The notes below the pieces were generated by a model that saw nothing but the letters and a program-made list of their open reading frames with translations, had not been told where the DNA came from and did no database searches. A stretch of 64,000 nucleotides of DNA from the NCBI RefSeq assembly GCF_003752175.1, contig NZ_RJVF01000009.1, positions 744,001 through 808,000 on the forward strand, given 5' to 3'. Position numbers and translations under genes: made by a program. Of this stretch, positions 42,405 through 50,747 are shown piece by piece; positions within the stretch are counted from its first letter, which is position 1, and every line of letters begins with the position of its first letter. The DNA comes from Comamonas sp. BIGb0124. Its GTDB lineage: Bacteria > Pseudomonadota > Gammaproteobacteria > Burkholderiales > Burkholderiaceae_C.

Positions 42405-43354
42405 GCGCGCCTCCGAAACAGTTTCTTGATCGCGGCGGGAACACCTGCTAGGCCTTGGGGCAGCACGAAGACCGACACCATCAACACCAGCCCTACGCCG
42501 AGTTGCCAGTACTTCGGGCTCAGCGACGAGAGTGCATCCTTCATCCACGCAAAGAGCGCGCTGCCGAAGATGACGCCGGGAATGCTGCCGGTTCCGCCGA
42601 TGGCCGTCATCATCATGACTTCGGCGGAGCGCTCGAAGCCCAGCATGTCGAGCGATGCAAAGTTGTTGGTCTGGGCCAGCATCGCGCCGGACATGCCTGC
42701 AATGCCGCCCGACAGCACATAGGCCATGGCCCGATGGCGGGTGACCGCCGCGCCGATCGCATGCATGCGAGAGGTGTTTTCGCGCAGCCCTCGCAGTGCC
42801 AGTCCGAAGGGCGAGGTGGTCACCCGCCATACGAACAGATACGCAGCCACCAAGCCTGTCAATGTATAGAAGAATGCCGTGTGCCCCGAGAAATCGAAGG
42901 GGAAGACGCCGGCAACGGGGGCGACCTCGAAAGAGGACAGCCCGTCCGCTCCCCCTGTCAGTCCGCGCAATTGGTTGGCGGCCTCGTGGAACAGAAAACC
43001 GATGCCCAGCGTCACGAGCAGGCGGGTCAGGTCGTTGCCGATGACGACGATCGGGGCCAGGATGCCGGCGGCCAGGCCACCGACGGCCATTGCCGCCAGC
43101 AGCGTGAGCAGCGGTTGCGATACGCCATGGCTGCCCAGAATGGCAACCGTGTAGGCACCCAGTCCAAAAAACACGGCATGGCCCAGCGAGACGATGCCCG
43201 CATAGCCTTGCAGCAAATCGTAGGACAGTGCAAAGATCGCAACGATCAGGATCGAACTGAACAAGCCCAGATAGTCGGGAAACAGCAGATAGCAGGCCAT
43301 GGCCAGCGCGATGATCGCCGGCAACGCGATACGGATATCCACGGTTTGGCTCAT
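42401..43354 (-). CDS. livM: ABC transporter permease LivM (operon 2)
   Basis: 317 residues, multiple membrane segments, with LQGYAGIVSLGHAVFFGLGAY and GGTGSIPGVIFGSALFAW as LivM markers. Four-base overlaps with LivH and LivG indicate tight translational coupling. Confidence 0.94.
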   Translation of the reverse strand: MSQTVDIRIALPAIIALAMACYLLFPDYLGLFSSILIVAIFALSYDLLQGYAGIVSLGHAVFFGLGAYTVAILGSHGVSQPLLTLLAAMAVGGLAAGILAPIVVIGNDLTRLLVTLGIGFLFHEAANQLRGLTGGADGLSSFEVAPVAGVFPFDFSGHTAFFYTLTGLVAAYLFVWRVTTSPFGLALRGLRENTSRMHAIGAAVTRHRAMAYVLSGGIAGMSGAMLAQTNNFASLDMLGFERSAEVMMMTAIGGTGSIPGVIFGSALFAWMKDALSSLSPKYWQLGVGLVLMVSVFVLPQGLAGVPAAIKKLFRRRA

Positions 43355-44220
43355 GACTTTCTCCCCATAAAGCCTTTCGGCACGAATACCATGGTCAGCA
43401 CCAGCAGGGCGTAGATGACGAAGCTGCCCGCGACCGGCAGGTAGTACTTGAAGACGGCGTCCACCACACCCAGGAAAAGGGCGGCCAGGAACGACCCCAG
43501 GATGGAGCCGGGTCCGCCGATCGCCACGATCATGAGGACGATCACCAAGTACTTCAGCGGGAAGCTCGGATCCAGCCCCAGCAGGCCAACTGCCAGCCCA
43601 CCGCCGAGTCCGGCACAGGCCGCACCCAGACCGAACGTCAGCGCGAACAGACGACCGACGTTGATGCCGATACCTTCCGCCGTTCTGCGGCGATCCACTG
43701 CTGCACGTACCCGTGCACCGAACAGCGAGCGTTGGAACAGTGCCATCAGCAGCGCCAGGGCCGCGGCGCCCGCGGCGAGGATGAACATGCGGTAGCCTGT
43801 GGTGGTCGCCCCCAGCAGGACGACCTTGGCCTCGGCCCAGTCCGGCAGGGGGATCGGTTGCTGTTGCGGGCCGAACAGGATGTTGGCGATGGCCCCGGCG
43901 GCGAAGGCGAGGCCGATCGAGAACAGCACATGCTGGAGTTCCGATTTGGCGTAGACATGCTGGATGAGCAAGCGTTCAAGCACCGCCCCGAAAACCCCCG
44001 TGAGTGCAAAGCACAAGGGCAATGCCAGCAGGAAAGGCATGCCCAGGCTGCCCACCAGCAGCACCACGAGATAGCCGCCCATCATCGCAAAGGCGCCGTG
44101 TGCGAGATTGATGAATCGCATCAAGCCAAGCGTGATGGACAAGCCGATCGAAAAGAGAAAAAACAGCATGCCGTAGGTGACGCCATCGATCAGCACGGTC
44201 AGCAGACCCGTCCAGTTCAT
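43351..44220 (-). CDS. livH: ABC transporter permease LivH (operon 2)
   Basis: 289 residues with LGLMRFINLAHGAFAMMGGY and GGPGSILGSFLAALFLG, the LivH signatures; about eight membrane segments. Overlaps the binding protein gene by four bases, unlike operon 1 where 60 bases intervene. Confidence 0.94.
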   Translation of the reverse strand: MNWTGLLTVLIDGVTYGMLFFLFSIGLSITLGLMRFINLAHGAFAMMGGYLVVLLVGSLGMPFLLALPLCFALTGVFGAVLERLLIQHVYAKSELQHVLFSIGLAFAAGAIANILFGPQQQPIPLPDWAEAKVVLLGATTTGYRMFILAAGAAALALLMALFQRSLFGARVRAAVDRRRTAEGIGINVGRLFALTFGLGAACAGLGGGLAVGLLGLDPSFPLKYLVIVLMIVAIGGPGSILGSFLAALFLGVVDAVFKYYLPVAGSFVIYALLVLTMVFVPKGFMGRKS

Positions 44221-45422
44221 TTCGAAGGATCCTTGACGGCCTGGATGGTCGCAATGCGTTTGTTCATCGCGGCGCCAGCGGCCAGTACACCGCGGCGGAT
44301 GTAGATGTTCTCGATGATGTCACGGGTCTGCGGATCGATGCTGAAGGTGCCCCGCGGACTGGAGAACTCGCTGCCCTTGACCGCTTCCATGAAGGCGTCC
44401 CCGGTTTTCCCCTTCGTCTTCTCCAGAGTGCGGTAGATCATCTCCATGGCGTCGTAGCCCTGGACCACGCGGTAGCTGGGGACAGCCTTTGCGCCGTATT
44501 TGGCCTTGAAAGCCTGGATGAAGGCCTGGTTGGCTGCGTTGTCGAGGTCGGCCTGGTAATGCCATGCGGAGATGACGTCCTTGACCGCCGTGCCCATCGC
44601 ACCGAGCAGGTTGTCGTCGACCACATCTCCCGTAACCATCAGCTTGATGCCCGTGCCGTCGAGACGCACGCCGGCCTGCTTCATGAAGGCAATGGAGACG
44701 TCGCCACCTGGGTTGAACGCAAAGACGGCGTCGGGCTTGGCCTCGATCGCGCGCTGCAGGTAGGGGCCGTATTCCATGGCAGTCAGGGGCGTTCGATCCT
44801 TGCCCAGGATCTTGCCTCCGCCTGCTTCGAAGCCATTGATGAACCATGTCTCGGCATCGATGCCGGGTGCGTAGTCGGAAACGATCAGGTAGGCCGACTT
44901 GATGCCGTTTTCAGTGGCCCACTTGCCCAGCGTGTAGGTGACCATGGGCATGGTGGCCGACACCCGGGTGAAGTAGGGCGATTTTTCGGTGATGACCGAA
45001 GTCATCGCATTGATGACGATGCCTGGTGTCTTGGCCTGACTCAGCACGTTGGCCGCGACCATGGCGTTGGGTGTGAAGCTGTAGCCCGCAATGATCTCTG
45101 CCTTGTCGCGCGCAATCAGCTCCTGGGTCAGGCGACGTGCCAGGTCGCCGGAGCCGGGGCCCTGGTCGTCGCGCGTGACGATCTGTATGTCGCGACCGGC
45201 GACTTGCGAGCCATGAACCTGTTGATAGAGCCGCATGCCGGTTTCATAGTGACTGCCCTGATCCGCGAAAGCGCCTGACAGAGGCAGGATGGTGCCGACG
45301 ACAAGCTTGTCGGCCGCATGGGCCGGGATGGTGGCGGAAACCCAAGCCGCCAGGGCGATTACCGACGAGGCCAGAAGGGCTCGCCGATGCAGGGCAAGTT
45401 TGCCGGTTCGCTGAGTGTTCAT
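44217..45422 (-). CDS. LivK-type periplasmic substrate-binding protein (operon 2)
   Basis: 401 residues. The signal peptide runs to ATIPAHA (twin Arg at LHRRALLASS, but no full Tat motif), the mature part starting ADKLVVGTILPLSGAFADQG. Type I binding-protein fold with the GYSFTPNAMVAANVLSQAKTP segment. Ligand probably an aromatic acid, given the enzymes beside it. Confidence 0.92.
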   Translation of the reverse strand: MNTQRTGKLALHRRALLASSVIALAAWVSATIPAHAADKLVVGTILPLSGAFADQGSHYETGMRLYQQVHGSQVAGRDIQIVTRDDQGPGSGDLARRLTQELIARDKAEIIAGYSFTPNAMVAANVLSQAKTPGIVINAMTSVITEKSPYFTRVSATMPMVTYTLGKWATENGIKSAYLIVSDYAPGIDAETWFINGFEAGGGKILGKDRTPLTAMEYGPYLQRAIEAKPDAVFAFNPGGDVSIAFMKQAGVRLDGTGIKLMVTGDVVDDNLLGAMGTAVKDVISAWHYQADLDNAANQAFIQAFKAKYGAKAVPSYRVVQGYDAMEMIYRTLEKTKGKTGDAFMEAVKGSEFSSPRGTFSIDPQTRDIIENIYIRRGVLAAGAAMNKRIATIQAVKDPSK

Positions 45423-45546
45423 GATCTTTCCTCAAGGTCGAAAGTGCGCTGCGGCACAACCGCGAGCAGGGTGAAATGACAAAAGGCAGAAAACGCGAGA
45501 AAGAGAAGGCTGAAAAAAAGGGGGACGTGATATCCAGTCTCGAACG

Positions 45547-46776
45547 TCACGTTGCGTCCGGCACGCGACGTGTGGCCATGAACGTCTCATAGCTCTCGCC
45601 GCGCATGCTGGCGTAGACCTCCAGATTGGTTTCCTTGACCAGTCGCGCATACTTCTCGAGTACAAAGAAGTTGGCTCCGGCGCGTACCAGCCCCAGCCAG
45701 TCACGCCCGAGGACCAGGGCAGTTTCTTCGGCCGACAGACCTGCCGCCGTGCACGCCGCCTGGCCATCTTCCAGAAAAGCCGTGCGCGCTTCGGCCAGCC
45801 GCAATTGCCAGAAGAACCGGTTGAGCCGGGTCTGACGAACGCCCGTGCGCAGATCGAAGGGATAGGTTCCCGGAATTTCCTCCATGCCTTCCGTCTGGGG
45901 ATTGCCGGCGCGTATCTCGTCGCTCTGCGGGGCATGGACAACGTTCTCCTCCAGCACCAGCGTCGTCATGGCGGTCGTGGTCGCGAGGTAGTAGTTGCGA
46001 TGGCGCTGCGTGATGTCGTCGCTCAGGGCCCCGCGCATGGCCAGCCACATGATCACTTCCGCACCTTCCGCTCCACCCAGGCGTACATAGTCCACATGCC
46101 GCATGCGGGCCAGCTCCAGCGGGTCATGCTGCAGCAGATCCAGGAAACGCATGTCCCACTCGGTGTCGTTGTGGCCGGTGCGTTCGCCGTGGATCTGATG
46201 GGACAGTCCACCGGTACCGACGATCGCCACGCTGATGTCTTCGGGATAGGCGTGGATGGCTTGCCGCAGTGCCTGTCCGAGCTTGAAGCAGCGCATGGGC
46301 GTCGGCAGGGGGTATTGGACGACATTGACCATGATGGGGACCACCCGGCCCGGCCAGCCCGGCCGATGCGGCCACAGCAACGGCAGGGGGGAGAACACGC
46401 CATGGTCGAGCGGACGGTCGTGGAACACGGCCATGTCGAACTCCTGGTCGACCAACTGCTCGGCCAGATGCGATGCGAATGCCGTGTCGCCGGGCAGCAT
46501 GGGCAGCGGGCGGCGGCCTGCGCCTTCATCGGCGACGTCGTACTCGGGCGCGATACCGATGGAGAACGTCGGATACAGGTCGTAGAAAAACGCGTTGAGA
46601 TGGTCGTTGTAAAGAACGATCAGGACATCGGGCTTCTTTTCTGCCAGCCAGTCGTAAGCAGGACGTGCGCCCTCGAAAAGCGGTGCCCAGGCGGGCTGGT
46701 TCCACTTCTCCCGGTCGTATGCCACCCCGATGGTCGGTACGTGCGACATCCCGATGCCGCCGAGTATCTTGGCCAT
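45547..46776 (-). CDS. Fused LigAB-type extradiol dioxygenase, gallate dioxygenase-like
   Basis: 409 residues. The N-terminal ~280 residues are the LigB (beta) domain with iron ligands His12 (GMSHVPTIG) and His59 (YNDHLNAFF), the catalytic histidine region GTGGLSHQIHGERTG and GGAEGAEVIMWLAMRGAL. The C-terminal ~110 residues are a LigA-like alpha domain. This fused architecture and length is that of gallate dioxygenases (GalA/DesB, about 420 residues); protocatechuate 4,5-dioxygenase has separate subunits. It should cleave a 3,4-dihydroxybenzoate derivative beside the hydroxyls; whether gallate, protocatechuate or an amino analogue is not visible. Confidence 0.87.
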   Translation of the reverse strand: MAKILGGIGMSHVPTIGVAYDREKWNQPAWAPLFEGARPAYDWLAEKKPDVLIVLYNDHLNAFFYDLYPTFSIGIAPEYDVADEGAGRRPLPMLPGDTAFASHLAEQLVDQEFDMAVFHDRPLDHGVFSPLPLLWPHRPGWPGRVVPIMVNVVQYPLPTPMRCFKLGQALRQAIHAYPEDISVAIVGTGGLSHQIHGERTGHNDTEWDMRFLDLLQHDPLELARMRHVDYVRLGGAEGAEVIMWLAMRGALSDDITQRHRNYYLATTTAMTTLVLEENVVHAPQSDEIRAGNPQTEGMEEIPGTYPFDLRTGVRQTRLNRFFWQLRLAEARTAFLEDGQAACTAAGLSAEETALVLGRDWLGLVRAGANFFVLEKYARLVKETNLEVYASMRGESYETFMATRRVPDAT

Positions 46777-46869
46777 TTGAACTCCTTGCTCACACTGTTG
46801 ATGGGTCTCGAGACGCGCCTGGGGATAAGGCCGGGTCGTTGTGCCTCTCGGGACGGCAGAGGGCCGTCG

Positions 46870-47331
46870 TCACCGTGCCGCGGCGGCAGACCCTGCAGGG
46901 CCGGGCGGCGTGTCTGCAGCGGTGTAGGACAGCGGGCCGATGGTCGTGAACCCCCGGCGCGTCGCGAATCGCCATGTCCCATTCACTTGGACGAGAACAT
47001 CGCTGTAGCCTCCGATCGACACCGATCCGGCGCCATGGGCGTCCATCGTGATCAGGATCGAGGCGCTGGACACACGGGCTACACCGTCGTCGCACGTTTC
47101 CACCACCAGATCTGCGACCATGTGGTGCCGGCTGGTGCCAGGTGCCTGCTGGCGGGCCAGCAGGGATTCCAGAATGGCCACTCTTCCGCGCAAGGGGCGG
47201 TCGGGATCCGATGGCCTGCAAAACGTCGCCTCGTCGATGAAAAGGCCTGCCAGCTCTTCGTAACGGCCAGCATCGTTCAACGCCGCGAATTCGCGCAGCA
47301 GGGATTCGATGCAATGAATCTCGGGATTCAT
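46870..47331 (-). CDS. SnoaL/NTF2-like small protein
   Basis: 153 residues with the SnoaL-like cone fold pattern: an N-terminal helix pair (LLREFAALNDAGRYEELAGLF), an FRPSDP-like turn (CRPSDPDRPLRG), then strands SSASILITMD and NGTWRFATRRGFTTIG. Such proteins serve as isomerases, dehydratases or beta subunits of ring hydroxylases. No ring-hydroxylating alpha subunit is nearby, so an isomerase or hydratase on the cleavage product is possible. Overlaps the upstream gene by four bases. Confidence 0.8.
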   Translation of the reverse strand: MNPEIHCIESLLREFAALNDAGRYEELAGLFIDEATFCRPSDPDRPLRGRVAILESLLARQQAPGTSRHHMVADLVVETCDDGVARVSSASILITMDAHGAGSVSIGGYSDVLVQVNGTWRFATRRGFTTIGPLSYTAADTPPGPAGSAAAAR

Positions 47332-48056
47332 CGCAGTGGGCTTTCTCCGTCGCCGGAAGGGGGTTTCAGTATCTCGTCGAGCATCTCGTCGACCGTCACG
47401 ACATCACCGAAGCTTTGGAATACCGTGGTAAACCCGATATTGTGGTCTTCGTCGTACCGGGCCGCATTGGCGTCTGAAATCATCGCCACGTGATAATCCA
47501 GCATCATGGCATCGCGGGCAGAGGTTTCACAGCAGAAATTCGTCAACATGCCCGTGATGGCGACATTCCGTATTCCCTGGTCCTGGAGTCTTTCGTGTAA
47601 ATCAGAATGTTGGGGGATAAATGCACTGAAGCGGCGTTTGTCGGCGAATACATCTTCGGGACGGGTTTCCAGCTCGCCATGCACGGCCTGTCCGGGGTGA
47701 CCCTTGGTCAGGTTGTCGCGGTGGCGTCGGCCGTTCTCGGGCGAAAAGAAGAAGTCGTGATACAGAGGCCACAGGCTGCGGCCACCTTCACCGGCCACCA
47801 TGTTCACCCAAGCCACCTTGGCGCCCCGACTTCTGAATTCCCGCGCAAGACGATTGATGTTGGGAATAATGGCCAGTGCGTTCGGAACGTCCCGGACATA
47901 GAAATCCTGCATGTCCACCACCACCAAGGCGGTTTCTCGCGGATCGAAGTTTTCGAAAACTCGAAGTCGACCCCTTTTCTTCATGACCCGCTCCATCACA
48001 TACTGCGGCATCTTGAAAGGGGCCGGGTTTTTGACTTCCTGCTGCTGGCCGTCCAT
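47328..48056 (-). CDS. Isochorismatase-family cysteine hydrolase
   Basis: 242 residues. The catalytic triad is visible: Asp48 in LVVVDMQDFY, Lys in VFADKRRFSAF, and Cys in TGMLTNFCCETSARDAM, the last with the usual preceding cis-peptide region. The family includes amidases such as maleamate amidohydrolase of pyridine and aminoaromatic pathways. First gene of operon 2; with the creatininase-like enzyme it suggests nitrogen release as ammonia. Confidence 0.9.
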   Translation of the reverse strand: MDGQQQEVKNPAPFKMPQYVMERVMKKRGRLRVFENFDPRETALVVVDMQDFYVRDVPNALAIIPNINRLAREFRSRGAKVAWVNMVAGEGGRSLWPLYHDFFFSPENGRRHRDNLTKGHPGQAVHGELETRPEDVFADKRRFSAFIPQHSDLHERLQDQGIRNVAITGMLTNFCCETSARDAMMLDYHVAMISDANAARYDEDHNIGFTTVFQSFGDVVTVDEMLDEILKPPSGDGESPLR

Positions 48057-48539
48057 TTGGCATCCTCATGCGTTTGACAATTTGATGTCATTCTTGCACC
48101 GGACCCCTCATAAGCACAGTTGAAAATTATCAAAAACCGTTCTATAAAACTTATGGGGTTAGTTTTGGGCGCAGCGGGCACCGCCTGTGTGCGGAGCCCA
48201 GCCTGTATGTTCTACAACGGTGCATGTAAAGCTCGGTTTACCACCATCGACAATCGCGCAGGCTCGTTTTTTTTCAAGGGGGCGTCGTCGCACAACGACA
48301 CCGCTTCTTTCGTCGCCGGGCGGCTAGACGAAATTGAAACGCCTGCATGCGAGCATGCCTCGTTGACATTTGTCGACCTTCCTGACTTCCGCCTCCACCC
48401 CTTCACGCTCATGGGTTGAGCTAGACTGGTCTCATCTCGAAAGAGGTCGAGGGACAAGCGGCCGGGGAAGCAGACGTGGCCCAAGAGGTCCGAGTTCCAA
48501 CTGGGCACTTCGGTGCATCGAAGGGGAGGGAGGCGGATC
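48057..48539. promoter_or_regulatory. Intergenic region upstream of operon 2 with an inverted repeat
   Basis: No convincing gene. CCCC-T-CATAAG (48104-48114) and CTTATGGGG (48150-48158) form an imperfect inverted repeat with centres about 45 bases apart, flanking an AT-rich stretch upstream of the isochorismatase gene. This fits a regulator-bound promoter, possibly the LysR protein at the far end of operon 2. Short frames on both strands here (for example 48120-48419 plus) have no credible protein features. Confidence 0.4.
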
Positions 48540-49142
48540 ATGCAACGACAACACAGTGTTCAGGCGACTGCGGTCACCAGCCCCATCGTGCTCGATGGCT
48601 TTGCCGGTGAACGAGAAAAACAGTTGGATCTTCTGCGCACCACCGTTCTGGCTTTCAGGCGAGCCAGAAATGCCGGTCTGGCACTCGATCCCGGAGCGCT
48701 GCTGCAGGTGATGGAAGTCCTGCTCCCCCGGCCCATGGACGTCGGCAACGCCCAGCACGCCTGCTCCGAAACCATCGCCGATCGCCTCCATCAACACGGT
48801 TCACCCACGCCCCCTGGCGGGGCGCCCGCCATGATGGGCCTGCCCATGATCATGAGCCTCATGTACGCCATGGGCGGGCCTGCAGGCAAGGATCAGTTGG
48901 TGGCGACGCTGAACAAGCTGCACGCCTGTGCGGGCGAGGGGTCTGCGTGCCACCCGGTGCTGGTCGCGTATCTCGAGTTTCTGCGCCTGCAGGGATGGGA
49001 GGTGAAGACCCGGAAAACGGCCGGAGGCGATGGGGTTCTCCGTTCCTTGGTTCGCATCCACAGCGCCGATAAAAAGCCGGCCGGGCACCACCGCGTGAGA
49101 TCGGCCCGGCGCACGCAGCCGATCGCCGCCGTCACGGCCTGA
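48540..49142 (+). CDS. Hypothetical protein
   Basis: 200 residues from the ATG preceded by a good GGGAGGGAGG site. The N-terminal half is helical (EREKQLDLLRTTVLAFRRAR), the middle has a Pro/Gly/Met-rich patch (PPGGAPAMMGLPMIMSLMY), and the C-terminus is basic. No membrane segment is certain and I recognise no family. It is followed by a terminator, so it is a monocistronic unit pointing away from operon 2. Confidence 0.6.
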   Translation: MQRQHSVQATAVTSPIVLDGFAGEREKQLDLLRTTVLAFRRARNAGLALDPGALLQVMEVLLPRPMDVGNAQHACSETIADRLHQHGSPTPPGGAPAMMGLPMIMSLMYAMGGPAGKDQLVATLNKLHACAGEGSACHPVLVAYLEFLRLQGWEVKTRKTAGGDGVLRSLVRIHSADKKPAGHHRVRSARRTQPIAAVTA

Positions 49143-49186
49143 AGCGCATCGCTGCCCGGACTGCCGATCCGGCCCGACTCTAGCGG

Positions 49187-49207
49187 TGCCCATCGGGGCA
49201 TTTTTTT
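49187..49207 (+). terminator. Rho-independent terminator after the 48540 gene
   Basis: TGCCC, loop ATCG, GGGCA and then seven T residues, 45 bases after the stop codon. Confidence 0.75.
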
Positions 49208-49221
49208 GTCTTGCAGTCGTC

Positions 49222-49255
49222 CGAAAAAAAGAAACCGCCCGGGGTGGGCGGTTTC
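49222..49255 (-). terminator. Rho-independent terminator of the lipoprotein gene
   Basis: GAAACCGCCC, loop, GGGCGGTTTC is a ten-pair perfect stem; on the minus strand it is followed by seven T residues. It lies 30 bases beyond the lipoprotein stop. Confidence 0.85.
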
Positions 49256-49284
49256 CTGGCGGCGCCGGATCGTTCGACGGGGGA

Positions 49285-50295
49285 TCAGTTCTGCGTCAGC
49301 GGATGCAGGACGGTGCAGAGATAACCGCTGCAGTTTTCAGGGCGCACGAAGATTTCGCCTTGTACCAGGGTGGTCAGGAAACCGAAGCCCGATCCGCCCA
49401 GCTCGTTGGCGTGGTTCACGAAGTCGCCCGCGCTGGTCTTCGGGTCTTCGATCTGGTAGGTGAAGGTCGCGTTTTGTGTGGTGTCGCGCACGTAGAGGTT
49501 GCCGGCCTGGAAGTCCGGGCCCTTGAACCGGTAGCCCTGGCCGCCTTGTTCGTTGAGTTGCGTGCTCAGGTCATTGCGGCTGCTCACCGCATCGACGGCA
49601 CGGTATTCGTAACGGGCGTCCGCATGGGTCTTGTCCGTCATGTACAGCTGCTTGATCGATGCGCCGCCACCCAGCGCGACGCCCGAGATGTACCAGTAGC
49701 CCTGGCCACCCTGGCCGTTGGCCTGGGCAAGGAAGGAACTGCGATCGTTCGTCGCATCGAGCAGGCGGTATTCGAAGTTGCCGGGGTTGGTCTGGTCGCG
49801 AACATACACGGATCGCTGAGCCCCGATCGAGCCGATCGGGCCGATGGCGAGGTCTCCGTAGTACTTGTAGCCTTCGGCGCCTTGGGCATTGAGCTGCGCG
49901 AGTGCGTCGGTCTCGCCGGCCTGCACATCCAGCAGGCGGTAGGCATAGGTCGCCGCCACATCCTTGGCGTAGAGGTTGGCGAATTCGAAGCTGGGCACGC
50001 TGCCGAACGAGGCCGGGCCGACATACCGGTAGCCTTCGGCGCCTTGGGCTGCCAGGTTGCTGGCCAGGGTGTCGACATCGGTCGCCATGGGCGTGCTTCG
50101 GTAGAAGTAGGTGAGCGTGGTCGAACCGGGCGGATTGGTGCCGCCACCGCCGCCATCACCGCCGCCTCCTCCTCCACCATTGCCGCCACCGGCCGAGTCA
50201 TCGCCTCCGCCACCACCGCCGCCGCCACAGGCGGCCAACAAACTGAGGGTCAAGGCCGCGATCACGGTGGAAGCCCACCTCTTGGTTGAGGACAT
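49285..50295 (-). CDS. Glycine-rich outer lipoprotein with five internal repeats
   Basis: 336 residues from the ATG at 50295 (AGGAG lies 8 bases upstream; a GTG two codons earlier is possible). Signal MSSTKRWASTVIAALTLSLL and lipobox LAAC with Cys23, then a linker of about 30 mostly Gly and Asp residues. The rest consists of five tandem units of about 45-58 residues. Each has the pattern LxxxLNxQGxxGYxYxG then YVRD..xxxxYxYRLLD; the last unit is shortened. Probably surface-exposed or periplasmic. No family known to me; beta-propeller-like or adhesive roles are both possible. Confidence 0.78.
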   Translation of the reverse strand: MSSTKRWASTVIAALTLSLLAACGGGGGGGGDDSAGGGNGGGGGGGDGGGGGTNPPGSTTLTYFYRSTPMATDVDTLASNLAAQGAEGYRYVGPASFGSVPSFEFANLYAKDVAATYAYRLLDVQAGETDALAQLNAQGAEGYKYYGDLAIGPIGSIGAQRSVYVRDQTNPGNFEYRLLDATNDRSSFLAQANGQGGQGYWYISGVALGGGASIKQLYMTDKTHADARYEYRAVDAVSSRNDLSTQLNEQGGQGYRFKGPDFQAGNLYVRDTTQNATFTYQIEDPKTSAGDFVNHANELGGSGFGFLTTLVQGEIFVRPENCSGYLCTVLHPLTQN

Positions 50296-50747
50296 CTTCA
50301 CGTCTCCTGCGTTTACAAAAATGAGACGTGGAGTGTTGACTGTGAATTCAAGTATCCGTGTGAGTCAGGGCCAGCAATATGAATAGGCCTTGTCCTACGC
50401 CCCTGTGCGCCATCTCGTGATACCCCCTCTCGAGAGGGGGTGTGACGGGGTGGAATCGGACGGAGAGGGTTCAGCCCCGCTCCGCTTGTCTGGCCTACAT
50501 CTCTTGGCGCAGCGCTCCTATCTCTTCACTGCTTGCGCCCCAGAAGCGATCCGCGTGCTTGACCGACAGGGTCGCTCGAGTGGGGTGCATACAGTTCATG
50601 CACAAACCCAAAGATTCCGGCCATTTTCACTCGGCCGTAATGCGGGCCATTCATGGCGCGTCGACGAGCAAACAGGCAGTCCATGGTGTCCGCACTCGCT
50701 CTCATCCAGGCGAGTTCAGAGTGTCGTCAACATCCAAGAGGCATTAC
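50296..50747. promoter_or_regulatory. Intergenic region with a perfect 20-base palindrome
   Basis: No gene supported. ACCCCCTCTCGAGAGGGGGT at 50422-50441 is a perfect palindrome without a following T-run, so an operator or a DNA structure is more likely than a terminator. The region must hold the divergent promoters of the lipoprotein gene and the membrane protein gene. Confidence 0.45.

Noticed and set aside
48120-48419. Plus-strand frame with a lipoprotein-like start
   Set aside because: The signal-like start is followed by a sequence without protein character, and it covers the control region of operon 2.
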